Assembly (NCBI GenBank): GCA_015056925.1
Contig: SVFJ01000002.1
Coordinates: 43,484-107,483 of the forward strand
Reading direction: 5' to 3'
DNA: 64,000 nucleotides
Source of the DNA: Lachnospiraceae bacterium
Lineage (GTDB): Bacteria > Bacillota > Clostridia > Lachnospirales > Lachnospiraceae
In this document: one piece after another, positions 35,107 to 44,908 of the stretch
Position numbering within the stretch: the first letter of the stretch is position 1
How the letters are laid out: every line of letters starts with the position of its first letter
The notes under the pieces: generated by a model
The model's database searches: none
The model's input: the letters and a program-made list of their open reading frames with translations, nothing else
What the model was told of the DNA's origin: nothing
Program-made: the position numbers and the translations under genes

Positions 35107-35829
35107 CTACACCTCCACACCGGTCTGTGTAAGCACCTCTGTCAAAGCACCTTCCTTAGAAATATACTTATATTCCGCCTCTGCCGGCTCATGGAAGACA
35201 GGATATCTGTTAATATAAAAGGCATCCATTCCTGCCGCAACAGCACCTGCCACATCTGACTTCAGCTCATTTCCTATCATCACACACTCCTGCTTATCAA
35301 GTTCATAACGCTCACACAGAATATTATAAAAGTCGGGGTCCGGCTTCATACATCCCTCATCCGAAGAAATCAGAATGCCATCAAAATACGGTATAAGCCC
35401 CGTCTCTTCTAACTCCTGCCATGTAAAGCTTCTCTGCGCATTGGATAAGAGATATATCTTCTTCCCTGCACGTCTCAAAGCATCCAGTGTTGAAAGTGTA
35501 TCCGGGAACAGACACAAATAAATCAATGACAGACGTCTGAAATTCTCGCAGCAATACTTTACCTCGTCCTCTGATACAAAATATCCATTCCACCAGAATA
35601 CCTCTCTAAACACATCTTCAATCTGTATCTCCGGTCTTGTATGCTCACTTGGCATCTGACGATAGCGTTTCTCAATTAATGTATAAAATCTCTGAAACTT
35701 TCTCCACGAAAAAGCATATCCTTCCTTACGAAGCCATTTGGCATATTTCTTAAAGAAATTCTTACTGCTCTCATCTGTATGAATATCAATCAATGTTCCA
35801 TATAGGTCAAAAATATAATTCTGATACAT
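35107..35829 (-). CDS. HAD family hydrolase
   Basis: A 240-aa cytoplasmic phosphatase-like enzyme. Motif I is FDLYGTLID with the nucleophile D near residue 8 (DLYGT rather than DxDGT, a known variant). Motif II is YLLSNAQ, and motif III/IV lies in MKPDPDFYNILC ... MIGNELKSDVAGA. The helical cap sits between motifs I and II (about 20-100), as in subfamily IA enzymes such as YjjG. The substrate is unknown. It is followed at once by the small unknown gene and preceded 15 bases upstream by the radical SAM gene. Confidence 0.9.
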   Translation of the reverse strand: MYQNYIFDLYGTLIDIHTDESSKNFFKKYAKWLRKEGYAFSWRKFQRFYTLIEKRYRQMPSEHTRPEIQIEDVFREVFWWNGYFVSEDEVKYCCENFRRLSLIYLCLFPDTLSTLDALRRAGKKIYLLSNAQRSFTWQELEETGLIPYFDGILISSDEGCMKPDPDFYNILCERYELDKQECVMIGNELKSDVAGAVAAGMDAFYINRYPVFHEPAEAEYKYISKEGALTEVLTQTGVEV

Positions 35830-35844
35830 ATACCATCCTCCATC

Positions 35845-36732
35845 CTATAATAATACCGAGTCCTCAAAATCAGGAATAAAGCTTTCTGTCGCTGTATCTC
35901 CCTCCTGAATAAAAGCATTCTCAATTCCTATGGAAAGAGCATAATCAATAACCCTCTCGTACTCTCTTGGCGTAATCCTGCGATTAATCTCAGGATAATC
36001 CTTCATAGCCTCTAACGGCGTATATTGATTCATAATACTAATATAAATATCATTTCCATAGGTCTCATACAAATATTTCAGAACCGCCTTGGAATCCCTT
36101 GTATTCCCCGGCAATATCATATGTCTTACCACAACTCCACGCTTTAGCAAGTCATCTTCAAACACCGGCGTGCCTACCTGTCTTATCATCTCCGCAATCG
36201 CTGCCGATGCTACCTCAAAATAATCCGGTGCATTGGAATACCTCGCCGCCAAGTCTCTACTATAATACTTACAATCCGGCAGATAAATATCGACCAGCCC
36301 CTCAAGCATCCGCAAGGTCTCTACCTTTTCATAGCTCCCTGTGTTATATACAATAGGAATCACCAATCCCTGCTGCTTTGCTAACTCCAAGGCTTCCACA
36401 ATCTGCAGTACATAGTGTGAAGGAGTCACAAGATTAATATTATGTGCCTTCTTCTCTTGTAGCTTTAAGAAAATTTCCGCCAGACGACTGACGGAAATCT
36501 CTTCTCCCAAATCTGCTAATGCTATTTTCCTATTCTGACAATATACGCATCGCAATGCACATCCGGTAAAAAACACTGTACCGGAGCCATAAGTTCCACT
36601 TATCGGCGGCTCTTCCCACATATGAAGCGATGCTCTTGCCACACGAAGCTCTCCCGATACACCACAGTAACCATTCCTGCCATGTTCTCTGTCTGCCTGA
36701 CAGCCTCTTGGACACAAATCACATACTGCCAT
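35845..36732 (-). CDS. PflX-like radical SAM protein
   Basis: A 295-aa protein of the COG1313/PflX type, related to pyruvate-formate lyase activases. The N-terminus has CDLCPRGCQADR ... GYCG, a cysteine-rich extra motif, followed by the radical SAM cluster motif GCALRCVYCQN (CxxxCxxC) near residue 65. The start at 36732 overlaps the kinase stop (TGATG) and has GGAGGTTGG upstream, so it is probably translationally coupled to the histidine kinase gene. The function of the group is not settled. Confidence 0.88.
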   Translation of the reverse strand: MAVCDLCPRGCQADREHGRNGYCGVSGELRVARASLHMWEEPPISGTYGSGTVFFTGCALRCVYCQNRKIALADLGEEISVSRLAEIFLKLQEKKAHNINLVTPSHYVLQIVEALELAKQQGLVIPIVYNTGSYEKVETLRMLEGLVDIYLPDCKYYSRDLAARYSNAPDYFEVASAAIAEMIRQVGTPVFEDDLLKRGVVVRHMILPGNTRDSKAVLKYLYETYGNDIYISIMNQYTPLEAMKDYPEINRRITPREYERVIDYALSIGIENAFIQEGDTATESFIPDFEDSVLL

Positions 36733-39700
36733 CAGCCAACCTCCAAAAGCCACTTATTCAGGCAACGATATACCTCATCCGGTTCTATCGGCTTAGAAAT
36801 GTGACCATTCATTCCACTATTGTATGATTTTTCCACATCAGTAGCCAGCGCATTTGCAGTCATGGCAATAATTGGAATCTTCTTACAATCTTCTCTTTCT
36901 ATACTTCTGATAGCCATAGTAGCCTCATCGCCCTTCATAATCGGCATACGAATATCCATGAAAATCAAATCATAAGTTCCCTCTGCAGCGTCACGAACCA
37001 TCTCTACTGCTTCCTTACCATTGTGCGCTTCATCAATAGCAAGCTCTGTATCCTCCAGGAAGCCTTTTACAATTTCCATATTAATACGCTTATCCTCGAC
37101 AATCAAAACACGTTTACCCGTGTATTTATGCCGTTTTGCCGGCTCAAGTATAATCTCAAAATCATCAGCTGTATCACAAAGAACCATCGGAATACACACT
37201 GATACTTTGGTTCCTTTACCAACCTCACTATCAATCTCAATCGTTCCGCCCATGGTATCCACAAGATTCTTTACAATCGCCATACCAAGTCCCGTACCTT
37301 CAATCTTATTTGACAATGCAGTTTCTTCTCGCTCAAACGGTAAGAACACCTTACTGATAAACTCCTTACTCATACCGATACCATTATCTGTAATCACAAA
37401 TCTCATACTGCAATTATTCATGGTATCCCAGCTGTCTTCTATCGCTTCCAGACTAATCTGCCCATTCTCCTGCGTATATTTTACTGCATTCGATACCAGA
37501 TTGGTCAATATCTGCTTAATACGCACCTCGTCTGCGATTACACTTGCATGGCGTACCTTATCATAGCGAATCTCAAGACTTTGATTATTCGCCTGACATT
37601 TATTTGCGAAGACATTTTCCAACTCCACAAACAGCTTTTCAAGATTACAAGGCTTCTCATGAAGCTCCGTAATACCGCTTTCAATCTTATTCATATCCAG
37701 TACATCATTAATCAGTGCCAGCATATCCTCTGAAGAAGACATAATCACGTCAAGGCACTTGTTCACCTCATCCGCTTCCCCAAGACGCTTCTTCGCAAGA
37801 TAAGTCATACCAAGAATAGCATTCATAGGTGTTCTCAGGTCATGAGACATGTTGGAAAGGAATGAACTCTTCGCATGATTGGCACTCTCTGCCTGCTGCA
37901 AAGCCTTCTCCAAATCCTTGCTCTTCTTTGCTAAGAGCTTGGTCATCTCCAACTCCTTAGCCTTCACACGAAGCTCTCTTTGAAGTTGCTCTGCAACCCA
38001 CATCTCATGCTTCTTTGCTTCATCTATATTCTTAATCAAAATAACCATACGCGAACCGGAAGGAACCTTAACCTTTGTAATGTACTCATGGTAATAATGA
38101 ATATTCCCTTCCTTATCTACCAGACGGTATTCACATTCTGCCATACCATCCTGCTCATACTTGGCATCAGACAACTCTCTTTGAAACTTCTCCTTATCCT
38201 CCTCATGCACACTGTCCATGAAGGTTTGAAAAAAGTCCTCATAATTACCCTTCTCTGGAATTCCAAGAAGATTCTCCGAGCAATGAATAAACTCATACTT
38301 ATCTGCCTCTACATCTCGCGATGCAACCAGCATATATACATTGGTCAATGCAACAGAAGCCAATACCTCATTGGTACGAATCTGCATCTCCTCCGTATAG
38401 TCACACAACGCAAAAATCATCTTCTCATTGCCAACACCATACTCAGGAACCGGAAAACACTGCAATAGCTTCCAGTTACCATCATTAGACTCATAAATAA
38501 ACTCTATCTTCTTCTTGCCCTCTGCAAAATTATGCTTTACATCTTCTACATCTGTCAGCTGACGGAACATATCACGATACGGAGCTTTTGCCCATGTATG
38601 ATAAGCTCTCTCCATTAACTGTCCAAAATCTCCTGTCAGATTCTTAATGTAGTTACCATATCGCTCTGCAGAACGGATAATCTCATAGGAATCTGTATTC
38701 AAATCAACTACATATACCTCAAAATAGTCTCTACTAAAGTGCATCAGCATCTCATCTCTTTGTCTCTGCTCATTCTGCTGCTGCACAATACCAACGGCAT
38801 TCTTATATGAGAAAACAACCACAGGTTCATCCTCACTATAATTCCTTGCCTTGGTAATTTCCAACATAATCCACTCATTGGAATTCGTCTTATAGATGCA
38901 GGATACAACCGCCTGTCCCTTTTTAAACTTATTCATAATGTGGTTTGGCTGTATGGTTCTAAGGAAATTATTTCTATGTGATTCTGCAATGACTGACAAT
39001 GCATAATTTCCCAAAATCTCCAGGTAGCCCTTTGTCTCTGCCTCACACTTAAAGTCCTTCAGAACACACTTAAGCGGCTTTGCCTTCTCTGTCTTCAAAT
39101 TAATAACAGAAATCATCAAAAACTCATCTGTCAAAGTCGATAAAACATCTTTATTAAACTTCCTAATACTATAAAATCTGTTATTCAACAATAAAAATGT
39201 ACATATGCATAAAACAGTCGCCAAAACTCCTATCATCTGAATCAGATAGATGCGATTTATCGCTGCCCTTTCGCTTCTTTCTTCTGCCTCAAGACGCTTC
39301 CGCACATATCCGACAAACGCTGTCGTATTCTCAGACAAGTCATCCAACTGCTCGGTGTACTCACTGCTTATCAAATAATTCAACGCCTGTTTGTTATATT
39401 CCTGATTCTCTAAAATCGGCAAGTTATACTCATTCACATAGCGAATATAATTATTTACGATACCGTCATCTGCATACTGTTCTTCTGTAATCCCATGTTC
39501 TTCAAAAATCTTACGAAATGTCTCGACTTCCTTTGCTTCCAAGAGCGCATACTGCTTTCTCAGACCATCCAGTCTCCTAGACTCTTCTCCCTGCACCACA
39601 ACCTGTTCAAGCTGCTTTAACGCAATATCTCTACCGCCCTCAATAAATACACAATCCCAATAGGTTCGCAAAAACTCCACATCCCCCGTCAACGCAAAGT

Positions 39701-39899
39701 TACGAATCTGATATGTCATCTCTCCCGATATCTCCTGCAAATGCGGCACAACCTCATCAATCTTATAATACCTGTTCGTATCAGCATTCTCCCGCTCCGT
39801 ATACCATCTGTAACCGCCAATACTAATCGCCCCTACTGCCACCAATGCCAGCAATCCAACAATCCATTTTAAATACTTACTCTTTCTTAAGTTCTCCAT
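36732..39899 (-). CDS. Hybrid sensor histidine kinase/response regulator
   Basis: A 1055-aa membrane sensor. One TM helix near residue 15 and another near 220 (YLIQMIGVLATVLCICTFLLL) bracket an extracytoplasmic helical sensor. Two or three PAS-like domains follow (about 250-650). The HisKA H-box is FLSNMSHDLRTPMNAIL. The ATPase has NAVKYTQENG, DNGIGM and GTGLGMAIVKNLV. A C-terminal receiver domain contains LIVEDKRINME and the phospho-acceptor aspartate in IFMDIRMP. There is no separate output domain, so the phosphate must pass to an unlinked regulator or to an Hpt protein. It is the first gene of a unit with the radical SAM gene. Confidence 0.95.
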   Translation of the reverse strand: MENLRKSKYLKWIVGLLALVAVGAISIGGYRWYTERENADTNRYYKIDEVVPHLQEISGEMTYQIRNFALTGDVEFLRTYWDCVFIEGGRDIALKQLEQVVVQGEESRRLDGLRKQYALLEAKEVETFRKIFEEHGITEEQYADDGIVNNYIRYVNEYNLPILENQEYNKQALNYLISSEYTEQLDDLSENTTAFVGYVRKRLEAEERSERAAINRIYLIQMIGVLATVLCICTFLLLNNRFYSIRKFNKDVLSTLTDEFLMISVINLKTEKAKPLKCVLKDFKCEAETKGYLEILGNYALSVIAESHRNNFLRTIQPNHIMNKFKKGQAVVSCIYKTNSNEWIMLEITKARNYSEDEPVVVFSYKNAVGIVQQQNEQRQRDEMLMHFSRDYFEVYVVDLNTDSYEIIRSAERYGNYIKNLTGDFGQLMERAYHTWAKAPYRDMFRQLTDVEDVKHNFAEGKKKIEFIYESNDGNWKLLQCFPVPEYGVGNEKMIFALCDYTEEMQIRTNEVLASVALTNVYMLVASRDVEADKYEFIHCSENLLGIPEKGNYEDFFQTFMDSVHEEDKEKFQRELSDAKYEQDGMAECEYRLVDKEGNIHYYHEYITKVKVPSGSRMVILIKNIDEAKKHEMWVAEQLQRELRVKAKELEMTKLLAKKSKDLEKALQQAESANHAKSSFLSNMSHDLRTPMNAILGMTYLAKKRLGEADEVNKCLDVIMSSSEDMLALINDVLDMNKIESGITELHEKPCNLEKLFVELENVFANKCQANNQSLEIRYDKVRHASVIADEVRIKQILTNLVSNAVKYTQENGQISLEAIEDSWDTMNNCSMRFVITDNGIGMSKEFISKVFLPFEREETALSNKIEGTGLGMAIVKNLVDTMGGTIEIDSEVGKGTKVSVCIPMVLCDTADDFEIILEPAKRHKYTGKRVLIVEDKRINMEIVKGFLEDTELAIDEAHNGKEAVEMVRDAAEGTYDLIFMDIRMPIMKGDEATMAIRSIEREDCKKIPIIAMTANALATDVEKSYNSGMNGHISKPIEPDEVYRCLNKWLLEVG

Positions 39900-40000
39900 A
39901 CTCCCACATCTTCCTGTATCATTTCATCGGACACTCCCATATCCGACTATTCATCTTATAAAGCTTCAATTATGTAAATAATATCACAAGAAGAACAAGA

Positions 40001-40040
40001 AATAAAGGGATTATCGCCTAAAGACGATAATCCCTTTATT
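40001..40040. terminator. Terminator after the glycolytic cluster
   Basis: Perfect 16-bp stem AATAAAGGGATTATCG / CGATAATCCCTTTATT with an 8-base loop. The stem overlaps the stop codon of the 82-aa ORF. Confidence 0.88.
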
Positions 40041-40287
40041 ATAATTTAAATATCATATCATGGTTAATCTGCTTGGCATCACGAATAATCTGCTTCTCCT
40101 GCCCCTTCAGATACAGCTGTAACTGCGCCAGTTCTCCCTCATCAAAACCCTCGTTATGAAGAAGCTTTCGACTCGGTAGCTGAAACTCTGCATAATCACG
40201 TCCTGAATCCGTCTTGCGTTCAAAAGAAACATGAATGACTTTTCCCTTCTTGCCGGGAATCAACCCGGTATGCGTCATCGTAACCAT
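40039..40287 (-). CDS. Small protein of unknown function downstream of tpiA
   Basis: An 82-aa soluble, basic/acidic mixed protein (MVTMTHTGLIPGKKGKVIHVSFERK). The ending reads QIIRDAKQINHDMIFKL. I do not recognise the family. It begins 13 bases after tpiA and its stop lies inside the terminator stem, so it is the last gene of the gap-pgk-tpiA unit. The ribosome-binding site is weak (AGG). It could be a lineage-specific regulator or simply a small conserved hypothetical. Confidence 0.65.
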   Translation of the reverse strand: MVTMTHTGLIPGKKGKVIHVSFERKTDSGRDYAEFQLPSRKLLHNEGFDEGELAQLQLYLKGQEKQIIRDAKQINHDMIFKL

Positions 40288-40300
40288 ACTATATACCTAA

Positions 40301-41050
40301 TTATTTATAGCAAACAATCTTGCCAAAGTCAGCCTTAAGAGAAGCACCACCAACGAGTCCTCCGTCAATATCAGGCTGAGCAAATAACTCTGCTGCATTA
40401 CCTGCATTTACAGAACCGCCGTACTGAATACGTACTGCCTCAGCTGTAGCCTCGTCATACATCTCGGCAATACACTCACGGATACCCTTGCATACTTCTT
40501 CAGCCTGCTCTGTAGTAGCAGTCTTACCTGTACCGATAGCCCAGATTGGCTCATAAGCGATAACAATCTTCTTAACCTGGTCTGCTGTTACACCTACAAG
40601 GTCAGACTTAATCTGGAAACGAATCCAATCCATTGTTACGCCCATCTCTCTCTGCTCTAATGACTCACCACAGCAAAGAATAGGGATTAAGTTGTGCTCT
40701 AAAGCCTTCTTAACCTTCTTGTTTAACATGCAATCGCACTCCTTGAAGTAATCACGTCTCTCAGAGTGACCAATGATAACATATTCAACACCTGCATCTA
40801 CCAACATCTCTGGAGAAATCTCGCCTGTATAAGCACCATTCTCCTCATAGTACATATTCTCAGCACCAACCTTAACATTAGTTCCCTTAACAGCGTTAAC
40901 AACAGGAACAATGTCAATTGCAGGTACACAATATACTACATCCACTTCATCATTCTGAACAAGTGGCTTTAACTCTTCAACTAACTTAACTGCCTGGCTT
41001 GGAGTCATATTCATCTTCCAGTTACCGGCGATAATCTTCTTTCTTGCCAT
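40301..41050 (-). CDS. tpiA: Triose-phosphate isomerase
   Basis: Interconverts dihydroxyacetone phosphate and glyceraldehyde 3-phosphate. The 249-aa TIM barrel has the catalytic lysine in AGNWKMN, the histidine in IIGHSERR and the glutamate in [12 protein letters not shown], plus the phosphate-binding YGGSVNAGN. It follows pgk after a hairpin-containing gap of 158 bases. Confidence 0.99.
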   Translation of the reverse strand: MARKKIIAGNWKMNMTPSQAVKLVEELKPLVQNDEVDVVYCVPAIDIVPVVNAVKGTNVKVGAENMYYEENGAYTGEISPEMLVDAGVEYVIIGHSERRDYFKECDCMLNKKVKKALEHNLIPILCCGESLEQREMGVTMDWIRFQIKSDLVGVTADQVKKIVIAYEPIWAIGTGKTATTEQAEEVCKGIRECIAEMYDEATAEAVRIQYGGSVNAGNAAELFAQPDIDGGLVGGASLKADFGKIVCYK

Positions 41051-41092
41051 ATTATTTTCTCACTTTCATTTTTTATATCGCAGACATACTCA

Positions 41093-41109
41093 AAAATGCT
41101 TCGCATTTT
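41093..41109. repeat. TTC-triloop hairpin in the pgk-tpiA gap
   Basis: AAAATGC-TTC-GCATTTT. The rest of the gap also holds ATACAAGG / CCTTGTAT arms about 40 bases apart with the palindrome CATACGTATG between them. These look like stability or processing structures rather than a terminator. Confidence 0.5.
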
Positions 41110-41208
41110 CTCGTTCGCATTGCGCTTCACAAAGTAATACAAGGACATACGTATGCAAGCATCCGATATCCCTTGTATCACTTTTCTCAGTCTGCTTATT
41201 CGCGCAAA

Positions 41209-42432
41209 TTATTTGTCATCAGCTGCAACTACACCCGGAAGTGCCTTACCCTCTAAGAACTCAAGAGAAGCACCACCACCTGTAGAAATGTGGCTCATCT
41301 TATCAGCGAAACCTAACTGGTTAACAGCTGCTGCACTATCACCACCACCAATGATTGTTGTTGCATCTGTCTCAGCAAGAGACTTAGCTACTGCGATTGT
41401 ACCTGCTGCAAGTGTAGGATTCTCGAATACACCCATAGGTCCGTTCCATACAACAGTCTTAGCAGACTTAACTGCCTCTGCATACATAGCTGCTGTCTTA
41501 GGTCCGATATCGCAGCCTTCTCTGTCAGCTGGCATGTTAGCTACATCATATACCTCAACCTCAACAGGAGCATCGATTGGGTTAGGGAAATCAGCGATTG
41601 TTGTAGAGTCAACAGGAAGTAATAACTTCTTACCAAGAGACTCAGCCTTTGCCATCATTTCCTTACAGTAATCAAGCTTCTCATTATCTACTAAAGACTT
41701 ACCAATCTCATAGCCCTGAGCCTTTAAGAATGTATAAGCCATACCACCACCGATGATAAGTGTATCACACTTCTCAAGAAGGTTAGAAATAACGTTTAAC
41801 TTATCTGCTACCTTAGCACCACCAAGAATAGCAACGAAAGGTCTTACAGGATTCTCTACTGCATTACCAAGGAAGTCGATTTCCTTCTGCATTAAGTATC
41901 CAACTACGTTCTCGCCACCCTTAGCCTTGATAAACTCTGTTACACCTGCAACAGAAGCATGTGCTCTATGTGAAGAGCCGAAAGCGTCACATACATAGTA
42001 ATCAGCTAAATCAGCTAACTCCTTGCTGAATGCTTCGCCGTTCTTTGTCTCTTCTGCACCACGGAAACGTGTATTCTGTAATAATACAACATCTCCCTCC
42101 TTCATAGCTGCAACTGCTGCTGTAGCAGCCTCACCTGTTACGTTGTAATCAGCTACGAAATTAACTTCCTTACCAAGCTTCTCAGAAAGTCTCTTTGCTA
42201 CAGGAGCTAAAGACTCACCCTCGTTAGGACCATTCTTAACCTTACCAAGGTGTGAGCAAAGGATAACCTTTCCGCCATCGTTTAATAACTTCTGAATTGT
42301 AGGAAGTGCCGCTACAATACGAGTCTCATCTGTAATCTCACCGTTCTTAAGAGGTACGTTAAAGTCACATCTTACAAGAACTCTCTTACCATTTACGTTG
42401 ATATCATCAACTGATTTCTTATTTAATCCCAT
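41209..42432 (-). CDS. pgk: Phosphoglycerate kinase
   Basis: Makes ATP from 1,3-bisphosphoglycerate. The start is the ATG at 42432 (GGAGG upstream), giving 407 aa. Signatures are [15 protein letters not shown], the hinge and nucleotide loop [11 protein letters not shown], and [11 protein letters not shown] with the [14 protein letters not shown] end. It follows gap after a 313-base gap full of hairpins. Confidence 0.99.
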   Translation of the reverse strand: MGLNKKSVDDINVNGKRVLVRCDFNVPLKNGEITDETRIVAALPTIQKLLNDGGKVILCSHLGKVKNGPNEGESLAPVAKRLSEKLGKEVNFVADYNVTGEAATAAVAAMKEGDVVLLQNTRFRGAEETKNGEAFSKELADLADYYVCDAFGSSHRAHASVAGVTEFIKAKGGENVVGYLMQKEIDFLGNAVENPVRPFVAILGGAKVADKLNVISNLLEKCDTLIIGGGMAYTFLKAQGYEIGKSLVDNEKLDYCKEMMAKAESLGKKLLLPVDSTTIADFPNPIDAPVEVEVYDVANMPADREGCDIGPKTAAMYAEAVKSAKTVVWNGPMGVFENPTLAAGTIAVAKSLAETDATTIIGGGDSAAAVNQLGFADKMSHISTGGGASLEFLEGKALPGVVAADDK

Positions 42433-42493
42433 GATTAAATCCTCCATTTTATTTTTTATAATACACGCATATTAAAGTGAATTTCACTTAATA

Positions 42494-42513
42494 AAATTTC
42501 ACTTGTGAAATTT
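42494..42513. repeat. Palindrome in the gap-pgk spacer
   Basis: AAATTTCAC-TT-GTGAAATTT, and just before it AAGTGAA-T-TTCACTT. These lie in the pgk leader, and the two compete for the shared TTTCACTT type sequence. Confidence 0.55.
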
Positions 42514-42516
42514 ATC

Positions 42517-42565
42517 GCACCGAGCGCAGTTGCTTTAGCAACTTATTCCACATGCGCGAGTGTGC
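42517..42565. repeat. Structured intergenic element, copy A
   Basis: GCACCGAGCGCA, inner hairpin GTTGC-TTTA-GCAAC, ten-base spacer TTATTCCACA, then TGCGCGAGTGTGC. Outer GCGCA / TGCGC pairs. Copy B at 58358-58410 has the same layout, with an inner stem changed on both sides (GTAGC / GCTAC). Confidence 0.6.
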
Positions 42566-42574
42566 ATCCTCTTG

Positions 42575-42602
42575 ACCCTGTTTGTTTTAAAACAAACAGG
42601 GT
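42575..42602. repeat. 28-base perfect palindrome in the gap-pgk spacer
   Basis: ACCCTGTTTGTTTT / AAAACAAACAGGGT. Its last four bases are also the first bases of the terminator stem at 42599-42623, so the two hairpins exclude each other. Confidence 0.75.
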
Positions 42603-42623
42603 CCGGTCCATAAGACCGGACCC
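42599..42623 (-). terminator. Partial terminator between gap and pgk
   Basis: Stem GGGTCCGGTC / GACCGGACCC with a 5-base loop. On the minus strand it is followed by TGTTTGTTTT. Transcripts may end here after gap or be processed, which would make gap more abundant than pgk and tpiA. Confidence 0.75.
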
Positions 42624-42697
42624 TTTATAGGTCAAATAAACCAAGCTCGAAAAACCGCAACTTCGTTGCTACCTTTTTTCTCGCTGTCATTCCGGAT

Positions 42698-42732
42698 GAA
42701 AACAAATGTCTGCTTCGCAGTCGCTTGTTTTC
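42698..42732. repeat. Nested TTC-triloop hairpin just after gap
   Basis: Outer arms GAAAACAA / TTGTTTTC around inner CTGC-TTC-GCAG, 14 bases past the gap stop. A further GCAAC-TTC-GTTGC lies at 42657-42669. Confidence 0.55.
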
Positions 42733-42745
42733 CTTCCTCATTCCA

Positions 42746-43759
42746 TTATGCTAACTCAGCGAAGTACTTAATTGTCTTAACCATCTGAGATGTGTAGCTG
42801 TTCTCGTTGTCATACCAAGATACAACCTGTACCTGTGTATCACCATTCTCCATAGGAGCTACCATTGTCTGTGTAGCATCGAATAAAGAACCATATGTCA
42901 TACCGATAACGTCAGAAGAAACGATCTCATCTGTGTTGTATCCGTAAGAATCTGTAGCTGCTGCCTTCATAGCTGCATTGATCTGATCCTTTGTTACGCT
43001 ACCCTTAACAACTGCAACTAAGATAGTTGTAGAACCTGTAGGAGTAGGAACACGCTGAGCAGATCCGATTAACTTACCGTTTAACTCTGGAATAACTAAA
43101 CCGATAGCCTTAGCAGCACCTGTTGAGTTAGGAACGATATTCTGAGCACCTGCACGAGCACGTCTCTTATCACCCTTTCTCTGTGGTCCGTCAAGAATCA
43201 TCTGGTCACCTGTGTAAGCATGAACTGTTGTCATGATACCAGACTGGATCGGAGCTAAATCGTTAAGAGCCTTAGCCATAGGAGCTAAGCAGTTTGTTGT
43301 ACAAGAAGCTGCAGAAATAACTGTATCTGTTGCCTTTAATGTATTGTGGTTTACATTGTAAACGATTGTAGGAAGGTCATTTCCTGCAGGAGCAGAGATA
43401 ACTACCTTCTTAGCACCTGCTGTGATGTGAGCAGAAGCCTTATCCTTAGATGTGTAGAAACCTGTACACTCTAATACTACGTCTACGTTAAGCTCGCCCC
43501 AAGGAAGCTCAGCTGCGTTAGCCTTAGCGTAGATTGTAATCTTCTTACCGTTAACTGTGATTGAATCCTCACCGTACTCTACAGAATCAGCGTATTTGTA
43601 CTTACCCTGAGCTGTATCATATTTTAATAAATGAGCAAGCATTTCAGGACTTGTTAAGTCATTGATTGCTACTACTTCATATCCCTCTGCATCAAACATC
43701 TGTCTGAAAGCAAGACGACCGATACGACCAAAACCATTAATTGCTACTCTTACTGCCAT
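42746..43759 (-). CDS. gap: Glyceraldehyde-3-phosphate dehydrogenase
   Basis: NAD-dependent glycolytic enzyme of 337 aa. Rossmann start [16 protein letters not shown], catalytic cysteine in [12 protein letters not shown], and the [11 protein letters not shown] region read here as [11 protein letters not shown]. It leads the gap-pgk-tpiA cluster and has a good promoter about 110 bases upstream. Confidence 0.99.
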   Translation of the reverse strand: MAVRVAINGFGRIGRLAFRQMFDAEGYEVVAINDLTSPEMLAHLLKYDTAQGKYKYADSVEYGEDSITVNGKKITIYAKANAAELPWGELNVDVVLECTGFYTSKDKASAHITAGAKKVVISAPAGNDLPTIVYNVNHNTLKATDTVISAASCTTNCLAPMAKALNDLAPIQSGIMTTVHAYTGDQMILDGPQRKGDKRRARAGAQNIVPNSTGAAKAIGLVIPELNGKLIGSAQRVPTPTGSTTILVAVVKGSVTKDQINAAMKAAATDSYGYNTDEIVSSDVIGMTYGSLFDATQTMVAPMENGDTQVQVVSWYDNENSYTSQMVKTIKYFAELA

Positions 43760-43867
43760 TTTAAATTCCTCCTAAATATAGATAAATTTTTCTTTTCATC
43801 ATCATCTATCATGTCTTAAAACCCACGTTAAAGCGCAGATGATTGACAAAATTTTATCAGCAGTTTC

Positions 43868-43896
43868 ATTCTACCTAATTATCAACCAAAATTCAA
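43868..43896 (-). promoter_or_regulatory. gap promoter
   Basis: Minus strand TTGAAT (43891-43896), 17-base spacer, TAGAAT (43868-43873). The 283-base gap shared with the divergent PHP gene shows no clear promoter for the latter. Confidence 0.6.
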
Positions 43897-44042
43897 GTCA
43901 TAAATTTAAAAAAATTAGTATTTTAAGGAAATTTTAAGTTTTCATTACCATCTGTTCATTTTGAGGCATTTGTGATACCATAATTATTGAAGTAATTGAA
44001 ATAAAATATTCAAATCCAAAAATGAATTTCAGGAGGTAATTT

Positions 44043-44861
44043 ATGGCAATATTAACCGACTTCCATTTACACACAACCTTCTCCGGAGACGGTGAATCTA
44101 CAATGGAAGAGATGATTCAAAAAGCAATTAGCCTTGGTCTGACACATGTATGTTTTACCGAGCATCACGATATTGATTATGTATATTCCGATGATTTAAA
44201 GCCGGGCTGCTTCGAAGTAAATGCAGATTCTTATTTGTATGATTTGTTAAAACTCAGAGCAAAGTATCAGGACCAAATCAAGGTTATGTTTGGTATCGAG
44301 CTTGGGTTACAGCCCCACTTAAAGAAGGAGCTTGCCGTATACTCTAAGTCTCACGACTTTGACTTTATCATCGGTTCTACACATATCTGTAACCGAAAAG
44401 ACCCTTATTATCCTGCATTCTTTGAGGGTCGCAGTGAAGATGAGGCACATCACGAATACTTTGAATCTGTTTTGGAAAGTATCAAGAAGCTTCCTTACTT
44501 TGACGTGTATGGTCATCTTGATTATGTTGTCCGCTACGGCCCAACCAAGAATGATAACTACACCTATGAGAAGCATAAAGATGTTTTTGATAAGATTCTG
44601 AAGGCTCTCTTAGAGGAAGAAAAGGGGCTTGAACTTAATACAGGCGGCTTCCACTACGGACTTGGACAGCCAAATCCCTGTATGGATATCTTAAAGCGTT
44701 ACCGTGAGCTTGGCGGTGAGATTATTACTGTCGGTTCCGACGCTCACAATATCGCAAATATTGCTCACAGTTTTGATAAGGCTTGCGATATCCTGAAGGA
44801 AGCAGGTTTTAAGTATTACACCATCTTTGAAGGTCGTACACCTGAGTTCTTCAAGCTGTAA
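44043..44861 (+). CDS. PHP-domain phosphatase, histidinol-phosphatase family
   Basis: A 272-aa metal-dependent hydrolase of the HisJ/HisK family, which makes histidinol from histidinol phosphate. PHP motifs are FHLHTTFSGDGE (I), FTEHHDID (II), IIGSTHICN (III) and the C-terminal VGSDAHNI (IV). AGGAGGTAATTT precedes the ATG. No other histidine genes are nearby, so a different phosphoester substrate is possible. Confidence 0.85.
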   Translation: MAILTDFHLHTTFSGDGESTMEEMIQKAISLGLTHVCFTEHHDIDYVYSDDLKPGCFEVNADSYLYDLLKLRAKYQDQIKVMFGIELGLQPHLKKELAVYSKSHDFDFIIGSTHICNRKDPYYPAFFEGRSEDEAHHEYFESVLESIKKLPYFDVYGHLDYVVRYGPTKNDNYTYEKHKDVFDKILKALLEEEKGLELNTGGFHYGLGQPNPCMDILKRYRELGGEIITVGSDAHNIANIAHSFDKACDILKEAGFKYYTIFEGRTPEFFKL

Positions 44862-44871
44862 TTGACACAAC

Positions 44872-44900
44872 AAAGGCTGCGCCATGACGACGCAGCCTTT
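44872..44900. terminator. Bidirectional terminator between PHP and chemoreceptor genes
   Basis: Stem AAAGGCTGCG / CGCAGCCTTT with a 9-base loop; the minus-strand stop of the chemoreceptor follows within 10 bases. Confidence 0.88.
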
Positions 44901-44908
44901 CTTTTATC

